From CAZLPY01 sp964561525 (lineage in GTDB: Bacteria > Patescibacteriota > UBA1384 > CAJBMM01), in assembly GCA_964561525.1 (NCBI GenBank), contig CAZLPY010000002.1, positions 1 to 54,340 of the forward strand: DNA of 54,340 nt, read 5' to 3'. This document shows, in pieces, positions 24,456 through 31,091 of the stretch. The translations under genes and the position numbers were made by a program. The notes beneath the pieces were generated by a model that saw only the letters and a list, made by a program, of their open reading frames with translations, was not told where the DNA came from and made no database searches. How positions within the stretch are numbered: the first letter of the stretch is position 1; the number at the start of each line of letters is the position of its first letter.

Positions 24456-25177
24456 CCCTCCGCCGCTTGCCACATAAATTCAAAACAGGCCCGGAAGGTA
24501 TCTACAATTCCTGATCCTTCGATGACGATGGTGTGGATGTCCGTATCGTATGAAACTAAAGCTAATTTGTTTTCATAGAGAATAATATCAGTCGACAGTG
24601 GGTTTGCGCCCGGCCAATAGCGGATTTCCTGCTGCGGTTTTTTGAAAAAACGTTCGTATGCCACTGGTCCAGCTTGTGTGGCGATTAACTCTCGAACTCG
24701 CACGTTGTTCTGTGCGATGCGCTTGGCCAAATCTGGTGAATACTGCCCCCATATTTTGACCACAAACTCGGGCGAATAAATATTATCATAGGCCTTGATG
24801 GTCGTTAAATACTCATAAATTGCTCGCACCTCTTCTTTGCCCTCGTAAAACCGCACCTTTGGCTTATTGGGCGCTCTATTATAAACCGATCGCAGCTCCG
24901 GCATCAATTGATTCAAGCGCTCCCAGCGATTTTTTAGCGTGCGCGATAGCACTTGGGGATCCTCCGCTACGTATCGCCGGCGATTATTTTTTTCGAAATA
25001 ACTGACCAGCCCTTTTTTCATCAGCGTATCGAGCACTAAATAACAATTCGGCCGAATAATATCGGCTTTTTTAGCGATTGGCTGCACTGTCGAGTCACCT
25101 AATTCAAGCAGCGCCACGTACACCCGTGACTCTTTTTCATCTAGCCCTAATTCCTGCAAAACGTTTATATCATCCAT
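24452..25177 (-). CDS. TrmB family transcriptional regulator
   Basis: A 241-residue regulator. The winged helix (LQELGLDEKESRVYVALLELGDSTVQPIAKKADIIRPNCYLVLDTLMKKGLV) is followed by a linker and a C-terminal domain opening KVRFYEGKEEVRAIYEYL. It is about 50% similar by eye to the gene at 26378-27103. Both share the EGKxxxRxIYE and TDIIxYENKLALVSY type blocks and the ending FExMWQAA. A perfect inverted repeat TTATCGTA-N10-TACGATAA (25183-25208) lies 6 nt before its start codon and is a likely autoregulatory operator. Ligand and targets are unknown. Confidence 0.85.
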   Translation of the reverse strand: MDDINVLQELGLDEKESRVYVALLELGDSTVQPIAKKADIIRPNCYLVLDTLMKKGLVSYFEKNNRRRYVAEDPQVLSRTLKNRWERLNQLMPELRSVYNRAPNKPKVRFYEGKEEVRAIYEYLTTIKAYDNIYSPEFVVKIWGQYSPDLAKRIAQNNVRVRELIATQAGPVAYERFFKKPQQEIRYWPGANPLSTDIILYENKLALVSYDTDIHTIVIEGSGIVDTFRACFEFMWQAAEG

Positions 25178-25182
25178 TCGTA

Positions 25183-25208
25183 TTATCGTATATTATTTAC
25201 TACGATAA
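25183..25208. promoter_or_regulatory. Inverted repeat, putative TrmB operator
   Basis: TTATCGTA (25183-25190) and TACGATAA (25201-25208), perfect arms with a 10-nt spacer, just upstream of the TrmB start at 25177. The same spacing is found at the other TrmB gene (27113-27140). Confidence 0.62.
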
Positions 25209-25284
25209 ATCAACATATTGAGCTTAGGTGGGAATAACAAGATTAGATTTTATGAATATTATGATCGATAATCGTATATGATAC

Positions 25285-25350
25285 TTGACATTATCCCAAT
25301 AACATGCTATGATGTCCTATCGCTTAGGAAATACATATTCACTTAAGCGA
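25285..25350 (+). promoter_or_regulatory. Strong promoter and leader hairpin
   Basis: TTGACA (25285-25290), 17-nt spacer ending TGC, TATGAT (25308-25313). The leader then has TCGCTTA (25320-25326) pairing with TAAGCGA (25344-25350). A TAATCGTA word at 25269-25276, one base off the TrmB half-site, lies just upstream. Confidence 0.7.
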
Positions 25351-25374
25351 GAACCTAAACAAAGGAGCTTAGAT

Positions 25375-25890
25375 ATGGCCAGTATGTTTCCACCTGTGGG
25401 CATGTTGATCGTTGGTGCATTGTTTGTCGGCGCAGGCATCAGATTCTTCCGCGCGAGCGGAGATATTGGCCCGCATGCGCGTTATGAGAAGGGTTTCCTA
25501 CGAGACGTGTATCGCTTATGCGGAGTCGGAATGTTTATCTTCGCCTGTTTGAGCCTCGGTACGCGTTCTCCTCGACCTGAAGCCAATGAATGGGCCTACT
25601 ACACCAGCTACCGTAGCGAGAAGAAGCTGAGCTGGCTCAAGCCAGAGATTAGCACTTACTACGGACCATTCGACTCCTCCGCCAAGATAATCCAGGACGG
25701 TGAAGGGTATGCCATCGTCATTCCGGCTAAAAAGCTTCGAGTGACTGAATACCCGGTGATTAACGGTCGCTATGAGCACGTTCGTTACATCTGGCTGCAA
25801 AAGCCGGGTGGGCGTATGATCGGATGCTGGGATACTCTTTATGGCGACTGGTACAAGACAGACTATGGCAACTGGCATCCCCCGGGATAA
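25375..25890 (+). CDS. Small membrane protein of unknown function
   Basis: A 171-residue protein with two N-terminal membrane helices (FPPVGMLIVGALFVGAGIRFF; LCGVGMFIFACLSLGT). A soluble region of about 110 residues rich in Tyr, Trp and Gly follows (EWAYYTSYRSEKKLSWLKPEIS, VRYIWLQKPGGRMIGCW) and ends DYGNWHPPG. The start ATG 25375 follows AAAGGAG; the frame is open further upstream but would run into the promoter. No family is recognised. It is transcribed with the next small membrane gene from a near-consensus promoter. Confidence 0.6.
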   Translation: MASMFPPVGMLIVGALFVGAGIRFFRASGDIGPHARYEKGFLRDVYRLCGVGMFIFACLSLGTRSPRPEANEWAYYTSYRSEKKLSWLKPEISTYYGPFDSSAKIIQDGEGYAIVIPAKKLRVTEYPVINGRYEHVRYIWLQKPGGRMIGCWDTLYGDWYKTDYGNWHPPG

Positions 25891-25897
25891 GTACCTA

Positions 25898-25926
25898 CAG
25901 CCCCAACGCGAAACGCGTTGGGGCTG
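25898..25926 (+). other. Strong intergenic hairpin
   Basis: CAGCCCCAACGCG-aaa-CGCGTTGGGGCTG forms a 13-bp perfect stem between two small membrane genes. There is no T-run, so it may be a processing or stability element or a partial terminator. Confidence 0.6.
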
Positions 25927-25965
25927 GTAACCTTAATGGCACATCTAGCCGAGAGGAGAATCGAT

Positions 25966-26334
25966 ATGAGCACAGGAATGTACGTACTTTTTGCCGCAAT
26001 CACCTTTGCGAGTTTCTGCGGAGCAATGAGTGTAGCAACAAAAACACATGTGAGACGCTACGAGGTCATTTTTATTTTGTGCATCCTGATATGCTCTACA
26101 AGTGGAGCATGGCTCTTTGGCAATCTGTTAGTATTGTTTACCGGTAATCCGGAGCATCGCGAGCACAGAAAGGTCAGCTTCATCGTTTTGGAGAAGCGCA
26201 TTGAGGACCACCACGACAGGACTGGGCATATTGGTACACCTATGCTGCTTGACCAGGACAGACACAAGCACTATGTCGAGGAAAGCTTATTCAACCGTGC
26301 TCATGAAGGTCAGCCAATTACATTTGAGAAGTAG
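25966..26334 (+). CDS. Small membrane protein of unknown function
   Basis: A 122-residue protein with two membrane helices (MYVLFAAITFASFCGAMSVA; VIFILCILICSTSGAWLFGNLLVLF) and a polar tail rich in His, Asp and Glu (RIEDHHDRTGHIGTP, DQDRHKHYVEES). The ATG at 25966 has AGAGGAG upstream. It resembles the gene before it only in general layout. It ends just before a Rho-independent terminator. Function unknown; the His/Asp-rich tail could bind metal (speculative). Confidence 0.58.
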   Translation: MSTGMYVLFAAITFASFCGAMSVATKTHVRRYEVIFILCILICSTSGAWLFGNLLVLFTGNPEHREHRKVSFIVLEKRIEDHHDRTGHIGTPMLLDQDRHKHYVEESLFNRAHEGQPITFEK

Positions 26335-26348
26335 GGAATCGAACTATC

Positions 26349-26379
26349 CACCTCGCGTCGTCTCGACGTGGGGTGTTTT
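26349..26379 (+). terminator. Rho-independent terminator
   Basis: CACCTCGCGTCG-tct-CGACGTGGGGTG (12 bp with two G-T wobbles) followed by TTTT. The T-run overlaps the stop codon of the convergent TrmB gene. Near-copy of the terminator at 28618-28651. Confidence 0.78.
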
Positions 26380-27103
26380 ATGTCTTCGCAGCTTGCCACA
26401 TGTACTCAAACATTTCTCGATGCGTATCAACAATCCCTGATTCCTCAATCATCACCGCATGCGGATCGGCAGCGTACGAGACAATGGCTAGCTTATTTTC
26501 GTAAATGAGAATGTCGGAATAGATGTTAGTGGTGCTCGGCAAATAGCGCACCTGCTGCAGTGGCTTTTTCCAGCTTTGATGCTGGGGCAAATTGCGCTGA
26601 TCAGTAACGACAATTTCTCGGGCTTGAATGCCAGCTGCGGCCACTCGCTGCCCAAACTCGATCACGTAATCGCCGAAGATCGGCGTAACAGCATCGGTGC
26701 GATAGATATTGTCGTACGATTTTGCCAGTAATACCTGCTCGTAAATTTGTTTAATACCATCCTTGCCCTCGTAATAACGCACTTTAGGCTTGTGCGGCGC
26801 CCGGTTGTAGATCGATCGCAAATCGGGCAAGGCTGCGGCCACCATCTGGGCTCGTTCTTGGATTAGCTTACTTAAGACTTTTGGATCCTCGGCCACGTAG
26901 CGCCGCCATTTGTTACGTAAGTAGTAGCTAGCCAAGCCTTTTTGCACTAACTCTTCTAAGATGTCGTAGCAGTTGGGCCGTTGAAACCTTGCTTTTTCGG
27001 CAATGGCCGCTACTGGCGAATCTCCCAACTCCAATAAGGCCAGGTAGACCTTACTCTCGCGATCTGATAATCCTGCACTAACCAATAAATGTTCTAAATC
27101 CAT
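26378..27103 (-). CDS. TrmB family transcriptional regulator
   Basis: A 241-residue paralogue of 24452-25177. It has a winged helix (LLVSAGLSDRESKVYLALLELGDSPVAAIAEKARFQRPNCYDILEELVQKGLA) and a C-terminal domain starting KVRYYEGKDGIKQIYEQVL, with YSDILIYENKLAIVSY and FEYMWQAAKT near the end. An inverted repeat CTAGTTGTA-N10-TACAAATAG lies 9 nt upstream of its ATG. The two paralogues flank the small membrane-gene cassette 25375-26334, which makes that cassette a candidate regulated unit (inference). Confidence 0.85.
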   Translation of the reverse strand: MDLEHLLVSAGLSDRESKVYLALLELGDSPVAAIAEKARFQRPNCYDILEELVQKGLASYYLRNKWRRYVAEDPKVLSKLIQERAQMVAAALPDLRSIYNRAPHKPKVRYYEGKDGIKQIYEQVLLAKSYDNIYRTDAVTPIFGDYVIEFGQRVAAAGIQAREIVVTDQRNLPQHQSWKKPLQQVRYLPSTTNIYSDILIYENKLAIVSYAADPHAVMIEESGIVDTHREMFEYMWQAAKT

Positions 27104-27112
27104 TATTCCTCA

Positions 27113-27140
27113 CTAGTTGTATAAAATATACTACAAATAG
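27113..27140. promoter_or_regulatory. Inverted repeat, putative TrmB operator
   Basis: CTAGTTGTA (27113-27121) and TACAAATAG (27132-27140): 9-bp arms with one mismatch and a 10-nt spacer, just upstream of the TrmB start at 27103. Confidence 0.58.
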
Positions 27141-27218
27141 AATAACATCTTCTGTGTTATAGAGCAAATTAAGATCAATTTATGCCGCGAATAGTAAATA
27201 TCATTATGTATAAAAATA

Positions 27219-27247
27219 TTGACTTTTATATCTGAATGTGCTATTAT
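27219..27247 (+). promoter_or_regulatory. Promoter of the beta-rich protein/methyltransferase operon
   Basis: TTGACT (27219-27224), a 17-nt spacer ending TGC, TATTAT (27242-27247). Same architecture as the other small-gene promoters. Confidence 0.7.
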
Positions 27248-27290
27248 AGTCTATTCGCTGCGGCATACCTGCTGCGGTGAAGTCATTAAA

Positions 27291-27323
27291 CAATCCAGTG
27301 GCGGCGACTGCCCGAACAGTCGC
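27291..27323 (+). promoter_or_regulatory. Candidate RNA element (copy 3) beside the Shine-Dalgarno
   Basis: AATCCAGTGGCG (27292-27303) is followed by hairpin GCGAC (27304-27308), loop TGCCCGAACA and GTCGC (27319-27323), then AAGGAG three nt later. It matches copies 1 and 2 in the AATCYAGTGGYG box, stem length, loop length and GCCC loop core, with another compensatory pair (C-G to G-C). Confidence 0.65.
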
Positions 27324-27336
27324 TAAGGAGAACATG

Positions 27337-27924
27337 ATGCGCTACCTTGGAATTTTCCTGCTGGTGCTTGCCGCACCAAGCATCGCTCAGACGACGTATG
27401 TGCACCGCATTGATGGTGGGCATGGCCTGGTGCCGAGTCACACCATCGGCGTGGTAACACCATACGGTGAAGGCTGGATCTTTACCTTTCCTGCTTTCCC
27501 AGATGTCGAGTTAGGCAAGCTATTTACCCTCTACAACAGAGGGCCTCACAGTTTGCTTGGTGGAGGCTACGCCGCAACTTGGACAAAGACCAGTCAGTAC
27601 TTTGCGTTGCCCTGGTTAACCTACAATGGCACCTTTGGGCGATGGAAAACTAACATCAACTTGGCCAGCTATCAGCCCCTAAATGGCGGGCCAACCATCT
27701 TTTTCTCAGATGAGAGTAGTGTGGTGCATGAGCTGAAATCTGGCCTTAGTCTGGGCATTGCAACCACTTACTGGTCACAAGCTGGTGCCACTACACCGTG
27801 GCGCTTTGGACCGATTCTGAAGGCCACTCTCAACAAATCCGTGGCCATTTCCGCCCGTTATTTGGGAGTTGGCTCATCCAAGCACGGCGATACCGCTCGG
27901 CTTGAGGTCTCGTTCAGCTTTTAG
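27337..27924 (+). CDS. Secreted beta-rich protein, small-barrel-like family (member 2)
   Basis: A 195-residue unknown protein with a signal peptide (MRYLGIFLLVLAAPSIAQ). The mature part is Gly/aromatic-rich beta strands (HTIGVVTPYGEGWIFTFPAF, LLGGGYAATWTKTSQYFALPWLTYNG, SLGIATTYWSQAGATTPWRFGPILKATL), ending RLEVSFSF. It shares PLNGGPxIFFSxESS with the protein at 11146-11730. ATG 27337 is 6 nt from GGAG; a second ATG just before (27334) is less well spaced. It is followed 11 nt later by a methyltransferase gene. The fold resembles an outer-membrane barrel, but the organism seems monoderm; it could instead be a secreted beta-sandwich. Confidence 0.65.
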   Translation: MRYLGIFLLVLAAPSIAQTTYVHRIDGGHGLVPSHTIGVVTPYGEGWIFTFPAFPDVELGKLFTLYNRGPHSLLGGGYAATWTKTSQYFALPWLTYNGTFGRWKTNINLASYQPLNGGPTIFFSDESSVVHELKSGLSLGIATTYWSQAGATTPWRFGPILKATLNKSVAISARYLGVGSSKHGDTARLEVSFSF

Positions 27925-27935
27925 GGAGGATACCG

Positions 27936-28604
27936 ATGAATGATTTTCATCACCTGAACCACCAAATCATGCTGCAAGGTGCGGCGCGAGGTCCGCACAG
28001 TGCAATGGTATGCGGCCTCGAATTCCACCTTGAGGCCCATGTGTTCAGCCCGCTCGACTTCGAGGATCCCGAATTCTTCGCTCGGGAAATTAAGGTAGAA
28101 CCCGGACAATCGTTTTTGGAGGTCGGGTGTGGCCACGGCGCCATCAGCGTCATAAAAGCGCTGCAAGGTGCTAATCCTGTAGTGGCAACTGACTTAAACC
28201 CTGCAGCAGTGTTAAGCACGGTTCGCAATGCAGTGCGGCACGGCGTGGGTGATGTAGTCAGAGTGACCACTGGTGACGTGTACAGTCCGCTAAAACCAGG
28301 AGAGCGATATGATGTGATCTTTGGTAACCTGCCCTACAATATCGTGCCGGATCACGCTGGCTTGGGCATGTACGAACGTGCCTTTTACAACGACGGCACC
28401 ACACTGCAGCATTTCATTGGCCAGTCCCCCGATCATCTTACTTCGGGCGGGCGGCTACTGATCGCCTGGTCGCCGGAGCTCGCAGACCCCTCCACACTCA
28501 ATGAACTGTGCTGGCAGGCTGGATACGAAAGTCGAGTGATCGCCACCATGCAAGCGGTCTCACAGCCCATCCATTTTTGGCTCGTTGAAGCCCGTGCCGA
28601 ATGA
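27936..28604 (+). CDS. Class I SAM-dependent methyltransferase (HemK/PrmC-like core)
   Basis: A 222-residue cytosolic methyltransferase. The SAM motif I reads SFLEVGCGHGAISVIKALQG, motif II-type acidic strand NPVVATDLNP, and the catalytic motif is VIFGNLPYN, close to the NPPY of enzymes that methylate amide or exocyclic nitrogens (N-terminal Asn and Pro-Tyr kept). It lacks the helical N-terminal domain of PrmC, so its substrate probably differs. ATG 27936 follows GGGAGG and the gene is in an operon with the secreted beta-rich protein; the link between them is unclear. A terminator follows the stop. Confidence 0.8.
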   Translation: MNDFHHLNHQIMLQGAARGPHSAMVCGLEFHLEAHVFSPLDFEDPEFFAREIKVEPGQSFLEVGCGHGAISVIKALQGANPVVATDLNPAAVLSTVRNAVRHGVGDVVRVTTGDVYSPLKPGERYDVIFGNLPYNIVPDHAGLGMYERAFYNDGTTLQHFIGQSPDHLTSGGRLLIAWSPELADPSTLNELCWQAGYESRVIATMQAVSQPIHFWLVEARAE

Positions 28605-28617
28605 ACAGGCAATCATC

Positions 28618-28651
28618 AACCTCGCGTCATAACCGACGCGGGGTGTTTTTT
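28618..28651 (+). terminator. Rho-independent terminator
   Basis: ACCTCGCGTC-ataacc-GACGCGGGGT stem followed by TTTTTT (28646-28651). Its sequence closely matches the terminator at 26349-26379. Confidence 0.82.
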
Positions 28652-28667
28652 ATATTTGAGTATTCAA

Positions 28668-28883
28668 TTAAGCTGGTTCAAGTCGGTGGTCTTTGAGGTA
28701 GCGAAAGACCTTTTTTGGTAAAATGTCACGCGCGTTTAGAATTTCCACACCTACTGGCCGCCCTTCTTTGTCGTAATCAATAAAAATATCATCCGATAAC
28801 TCCGCAGTCTCAGTGATTGGTCCACGGCTAACGCTGAGATGTATGTACGCAGCATCTACTTTTGCATTATTAGCTGGTTTCAT
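28668..28883 (-). CDS. DUF2283 family protein
   Basis: A 71-residue protein matching the DUF2283 pattern: AAYIHLSVSRG, then ELSDDIFIDYDKEGRPVGVEILNARD, where DxDxxGxxVGIEIL is the signature. The family is often found beside toxin-antitoxin genes, as here (next upstream: a RelE-type toxin). The biochemical role is unknown. ATG 28883 follows AAGGATGAG. It probably shares the promoter of the upstream module at 29376-29404. Confidence 0.85.
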   Translation of the reverse strand: MKPANNAKVDAAYIHLSVSRGPITETAELSDDIFIDYDKEGRPVGVEILNARDILPKKVFRYLKDHRLEPA

Positions 28884-28909
28884 GGCTCATCCTTCAGTTA
28901 AAATTGAGC

Positions 28910-29167
28910 TTACGGTCTATATGCATCCTTGCGGTGCCGGACCCGATAAATAATTACCATTTTTTCGTGATCATTAATTTCATAGAGTACTCTATGTTGA
29001 CCTACTCGAACCCGCCAGGCTGTCGACGTGCCCTGTAATTTCTGCGAGCTTGGTGGTCTTGGGTCACGCTCCAGCTGTAGAATTTTCTTCGTTATTAACC
29101 GAAACGTTTCAGGTTGCAATCGCTTAAGATCACGTTCTGCATGACGATCAATTAGGACTTGATACAT
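28910..29167 (-). CDS. RelE/ParE-family toxin
   Basis: An 85-residue toxin of the RelE/ParE superfamily. It has the N-terminal strand VLIDRHAERDLKRL, the KKILQLERDPRPP segment, and the C-terminal RVRVGQHRVLYEINDHEKMVIIYRVRHRKDAYRP with the arginines and terminal Tyr typical of ribosome-dependent mRNA interferases. Its start overlaps the antitoxin gene by 20 bp. Type II toxin-antitoxin logic is expected: antitoxin first, toxin second, translational coupling. Confidence 0.88.
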   Translation of the reverse strand: MYQVLIDRHAERDLKRLQPETFRLITKKILQLERDPRPPSSQKLQGTSTAWRVRVGQHRVLYEINDHEKMVIIYRVRHRKDAYRP

Positions 29168-29366
29168 CGGAAGAATGCTCTTCCAAAAATTCCTCGAAAG
29201 AGCGGAGATGTAACGGCTGTTTTTTCAAGCGGTTCAATTCCTTAATATCACTTAGTTCCTCAGCACGTTCAAGCAAGCGACGATAGTCATCGATACTAAC
29301 GATAACAGACGTCGGCTTGTCGCCTTGATAGATTACATTTGGTTGCTTTAGCGTTCGGCTGCTCAT
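29148..29366 (-). CDS. Phd/YefM-type antitoxin
   Basis: A 72-residue protein with the Phd/YefM N-terminal pattern (NVIYQGDKPTSVIVSIDDYRRLLERAEEL), a DNA-binding dimer fold. The acidic C-terminal tail (FEEFLEEHSSDVSSPN) would wrap the toxin. The upstream promoter carries direct repeats CACTTGT that may be the operator. It is the first gene of the unit antitoxin-toxin-DUF2283. Confidence 0.82.
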   Translation of the reverse strand: MSSRTLKQPNVIYQGDKPTSVIVSIDDYRRLLERAEELSDIKELNRLKKQPLHLRSFEEFLEEHSSDVSSPN

Positions 29367-29375
29367 AATATGCTC

Positions 29376-29413
29376 ATTGTGACAAATTCCCTTTCACTTG
29401 TCAAAGCACTTGT
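29376..29413 (-). promoter_or_regulatory. Toxin-antitoxin promoter and operator repeats
   Basis: Minus strand: TTGACA (29399-29404), 17-nt spacer, CACAAT (29376-29381). CACTTGT is directly repeated at 29395-29401 and 29407-29413, overlapping the -35 box. Confidence 0.5.
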
Positions 29414-29421
29414 GATCTCGA

Positions 29422-30915
29422 TCATTCACTACGACGCAGGATTAGCTGCATAGTCTCTTTGGAGATGGCGCCGGTCAGCCAGGCCAGGCCGAGGTAGACG
29501 AGCGATCCGACTACCAGACCAATCAGCGCGTTCGCTTCGCGCAAGGGGATGAGCGCTAGTACCATGCCAAATACCGCCAACAGGGTACGCCACAGGGTGT
29601 CCCACGGCACACGCAGCCGGATAAATTTTGAAAGCAGATAAATCTGCAGCACCAGCACGATCGCTTCAGTAATAATGGTAGTTAAGGCGGCACCTGCGTA
29701 GGACCAGCGCGGAATGAGAATGATATTGGCCACTATGTTAAAGATTACCGCGATCACATTTGGCCACAGTAGCAGGTGCTGAGAGCCGAAAGCGATCACC
29801 GCTTTACCAAAGATGTTGCCAAAAAAATCAATCGTCACCGCAATCAGCAGCATCTGTAAAATAATAATGCCAGAGAAGGCGATAGAATGGCCAAAAATCG
29901 TGCCGGTAAAGGTGGAGACCGAGGCATACTGCGCGTCGGTGATGAATCGCATCAAGGTAGGAGCAAGTACAATGCCGCCACACAACACCGGGAAAGATAA
30001 GAACACCATCGCCTCAACCGCTCGGTGTACCAATGCTTCAGCCCGTTGCTTATCCTCACGCCAGCGATCAGTCAAAGCCACAAACACGATACCCATGAAT
30101 GCAGCCGGGAAAAAGTTTAGGATCTCAATAATTTTGTACGGTGCAGCGTAAATGCCAACCTCGGTACTGGTTTTAAGAATAGAGAGGATGACACTATCGA
30201 TCTTGAAGTAGACTAAAGCAAGCACCGAGACAACGCCAAGCACCGCACTTTGCCGAAATAGCTTATTCCAATAGGGAAAATCGAACTGCAGGCTAAAGGT
30301 GGAGTACGAACGGGCAAAGTACACATTGACTAAAAAGTTCACGATCGCCCCCCACACCAAAGCTGAGACCAACCAGGCCACGTTTAAGTGCCACAATAAG
30401 AAAGGTACTAAAACCACCAGCGAGACAACACGCCCAATCAGCTCCGCCACCACTGGGCGATCCATGCGATAGTGAGTTTGGAAAATGGCTACGTATGTCA
30501 TGTTGAGTGACTGCCAAAAAATGGCCAGTGCCACTACCAGTACACCTAGCTTGACGGTGGGGGTAAGGATCGGAATAAGGCCAGTTGGTACTAAATACAC
30601 TGCAACCACGGCGCAGGCGAGTACCATAAGTGCGAATACTGAACGGAGCGCCACCACATTGCCCATAGTGTGATTGGTTTTGGCGGTATCGTTTGGATGT
30701 GCAGCGAGCTCACGCACCAAAATCCAGTAAAATCCAAAATCAGCTAAGGTGCCAAAAAAGGCGATGTAGTTCAAAATAGCGGCGTATTCACCGTAGCCAG
30801 CTGGCCCAAGATGGGTCGTGAGCAGCTTGACCGTTACAAATGAAATGAGCGTACCAACCAGCCGCCCAATCATCTGTACACTCGAATTAAAAGCCACTTT
30901 CCGCGTTAAACTCAT
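29422..30915 (-). CDS. Wzx-like polysaccharide flippase
   Basis: A 497-residue polytopic protein with about 14 membrane helices, of the MVF/PST (oligosaccharidyl-lipid flippase) group. It starts SLTRKVAFNSSVQMIGRLVGTLISFVTVKLLTTHLGPAGYGEYAA, typical of Wzx proteins. It would move lipid-linked oligosaccharides to the outer face of the membrane for the Wzy_C proteins and surface glycosyltransferases in the window. No clear ribosome-binding site precedes ATG 30915. It stands alone between the toxin-antitoxin unit and the surface hydrolase. Confidence 0.9.
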   Translation of the reverse strand: MSLTRKVAFNSSVQMIGRLVGTLISFVTVKLLTTHLGPAGYGEYAAILNYIAFFGTLADFGFYWILVRELAAHPNDTAKTNHTMGNVVALRSVFALMVLACAVVAVYLVPTGLIPILTPTVKLGVLVVALAIFWQSLNMTYVAIFQTHYRMDRPVVAELIGRVVSLVVLVPFLLWHLNVAWLVSALVWGAIVNFLVNVYFARSYSTFSLQFDFPYWNKLFRQSAVLGVVSVLALVYFKIDSVILSILKTSTEVGIYAAPYKIIEILNFFPAAFMGIVFVALTDRWREDKQRAEALVHRAVEAMVFLSFPVLCGGIVLAPTLMRFITDAQYASVSTFTGTIFGHSIAFSGIIILQMLLIAVTIDFFGNIFGKAVIAFGSQHLLLWPNVIAVIFNIVANIILIPRWSYAGAALTTIITEAIVLVLQIYLLSKFIRLRVPWDTLWRTLLAVFGMVLALIPLREANALIGLVVGSLVYLGLAWLTGAISKETMQLILRRSE

Positions 30916-30944
30916 GGATGCATTGTAACAGAGATCAATGCGAT

Positions 30945-31038
30945 GCTAAATGACCAATTTCTAATTCCTAATTTCTAATTAGTCATTACTACATTGGGAT
31001 TTCTTTTGATATTCGATATTAGAAATTCGACATTTAAG
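30945..31038. repeat. AT-rich intergenic repeat
   Basis: AATTTCTAATTCCTAATTTC, TAATTAGTCATTAC and TATTAGAAATTCGACATT words. No gene was seen; a promoter follows. Confidence 0.5.
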
Positions 31039-31039
31039 T

Positions 31040-31067
31040 TTGTCTCTCTTGCACAATGTGTTAAAAT
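31040..31067 (+). promoter_or_regulatory. Promoter of the surface hydrolase/protease genes
   Basis: TTGTCT (31040-31045), 16-nt spacer ending TGT, TAAAAT (31062-31067). Confidence 0.5.
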
Positions 31068-31091
31068 AGTACGACGAGTGGAGGGATAAGC

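Noticed and set aside
25183..25208. CRISPR-like repeat
   Set aside because: It is a single inverted pair next to a regulator gene; no periodic repeat-spacer array occurs anywhere in the window.
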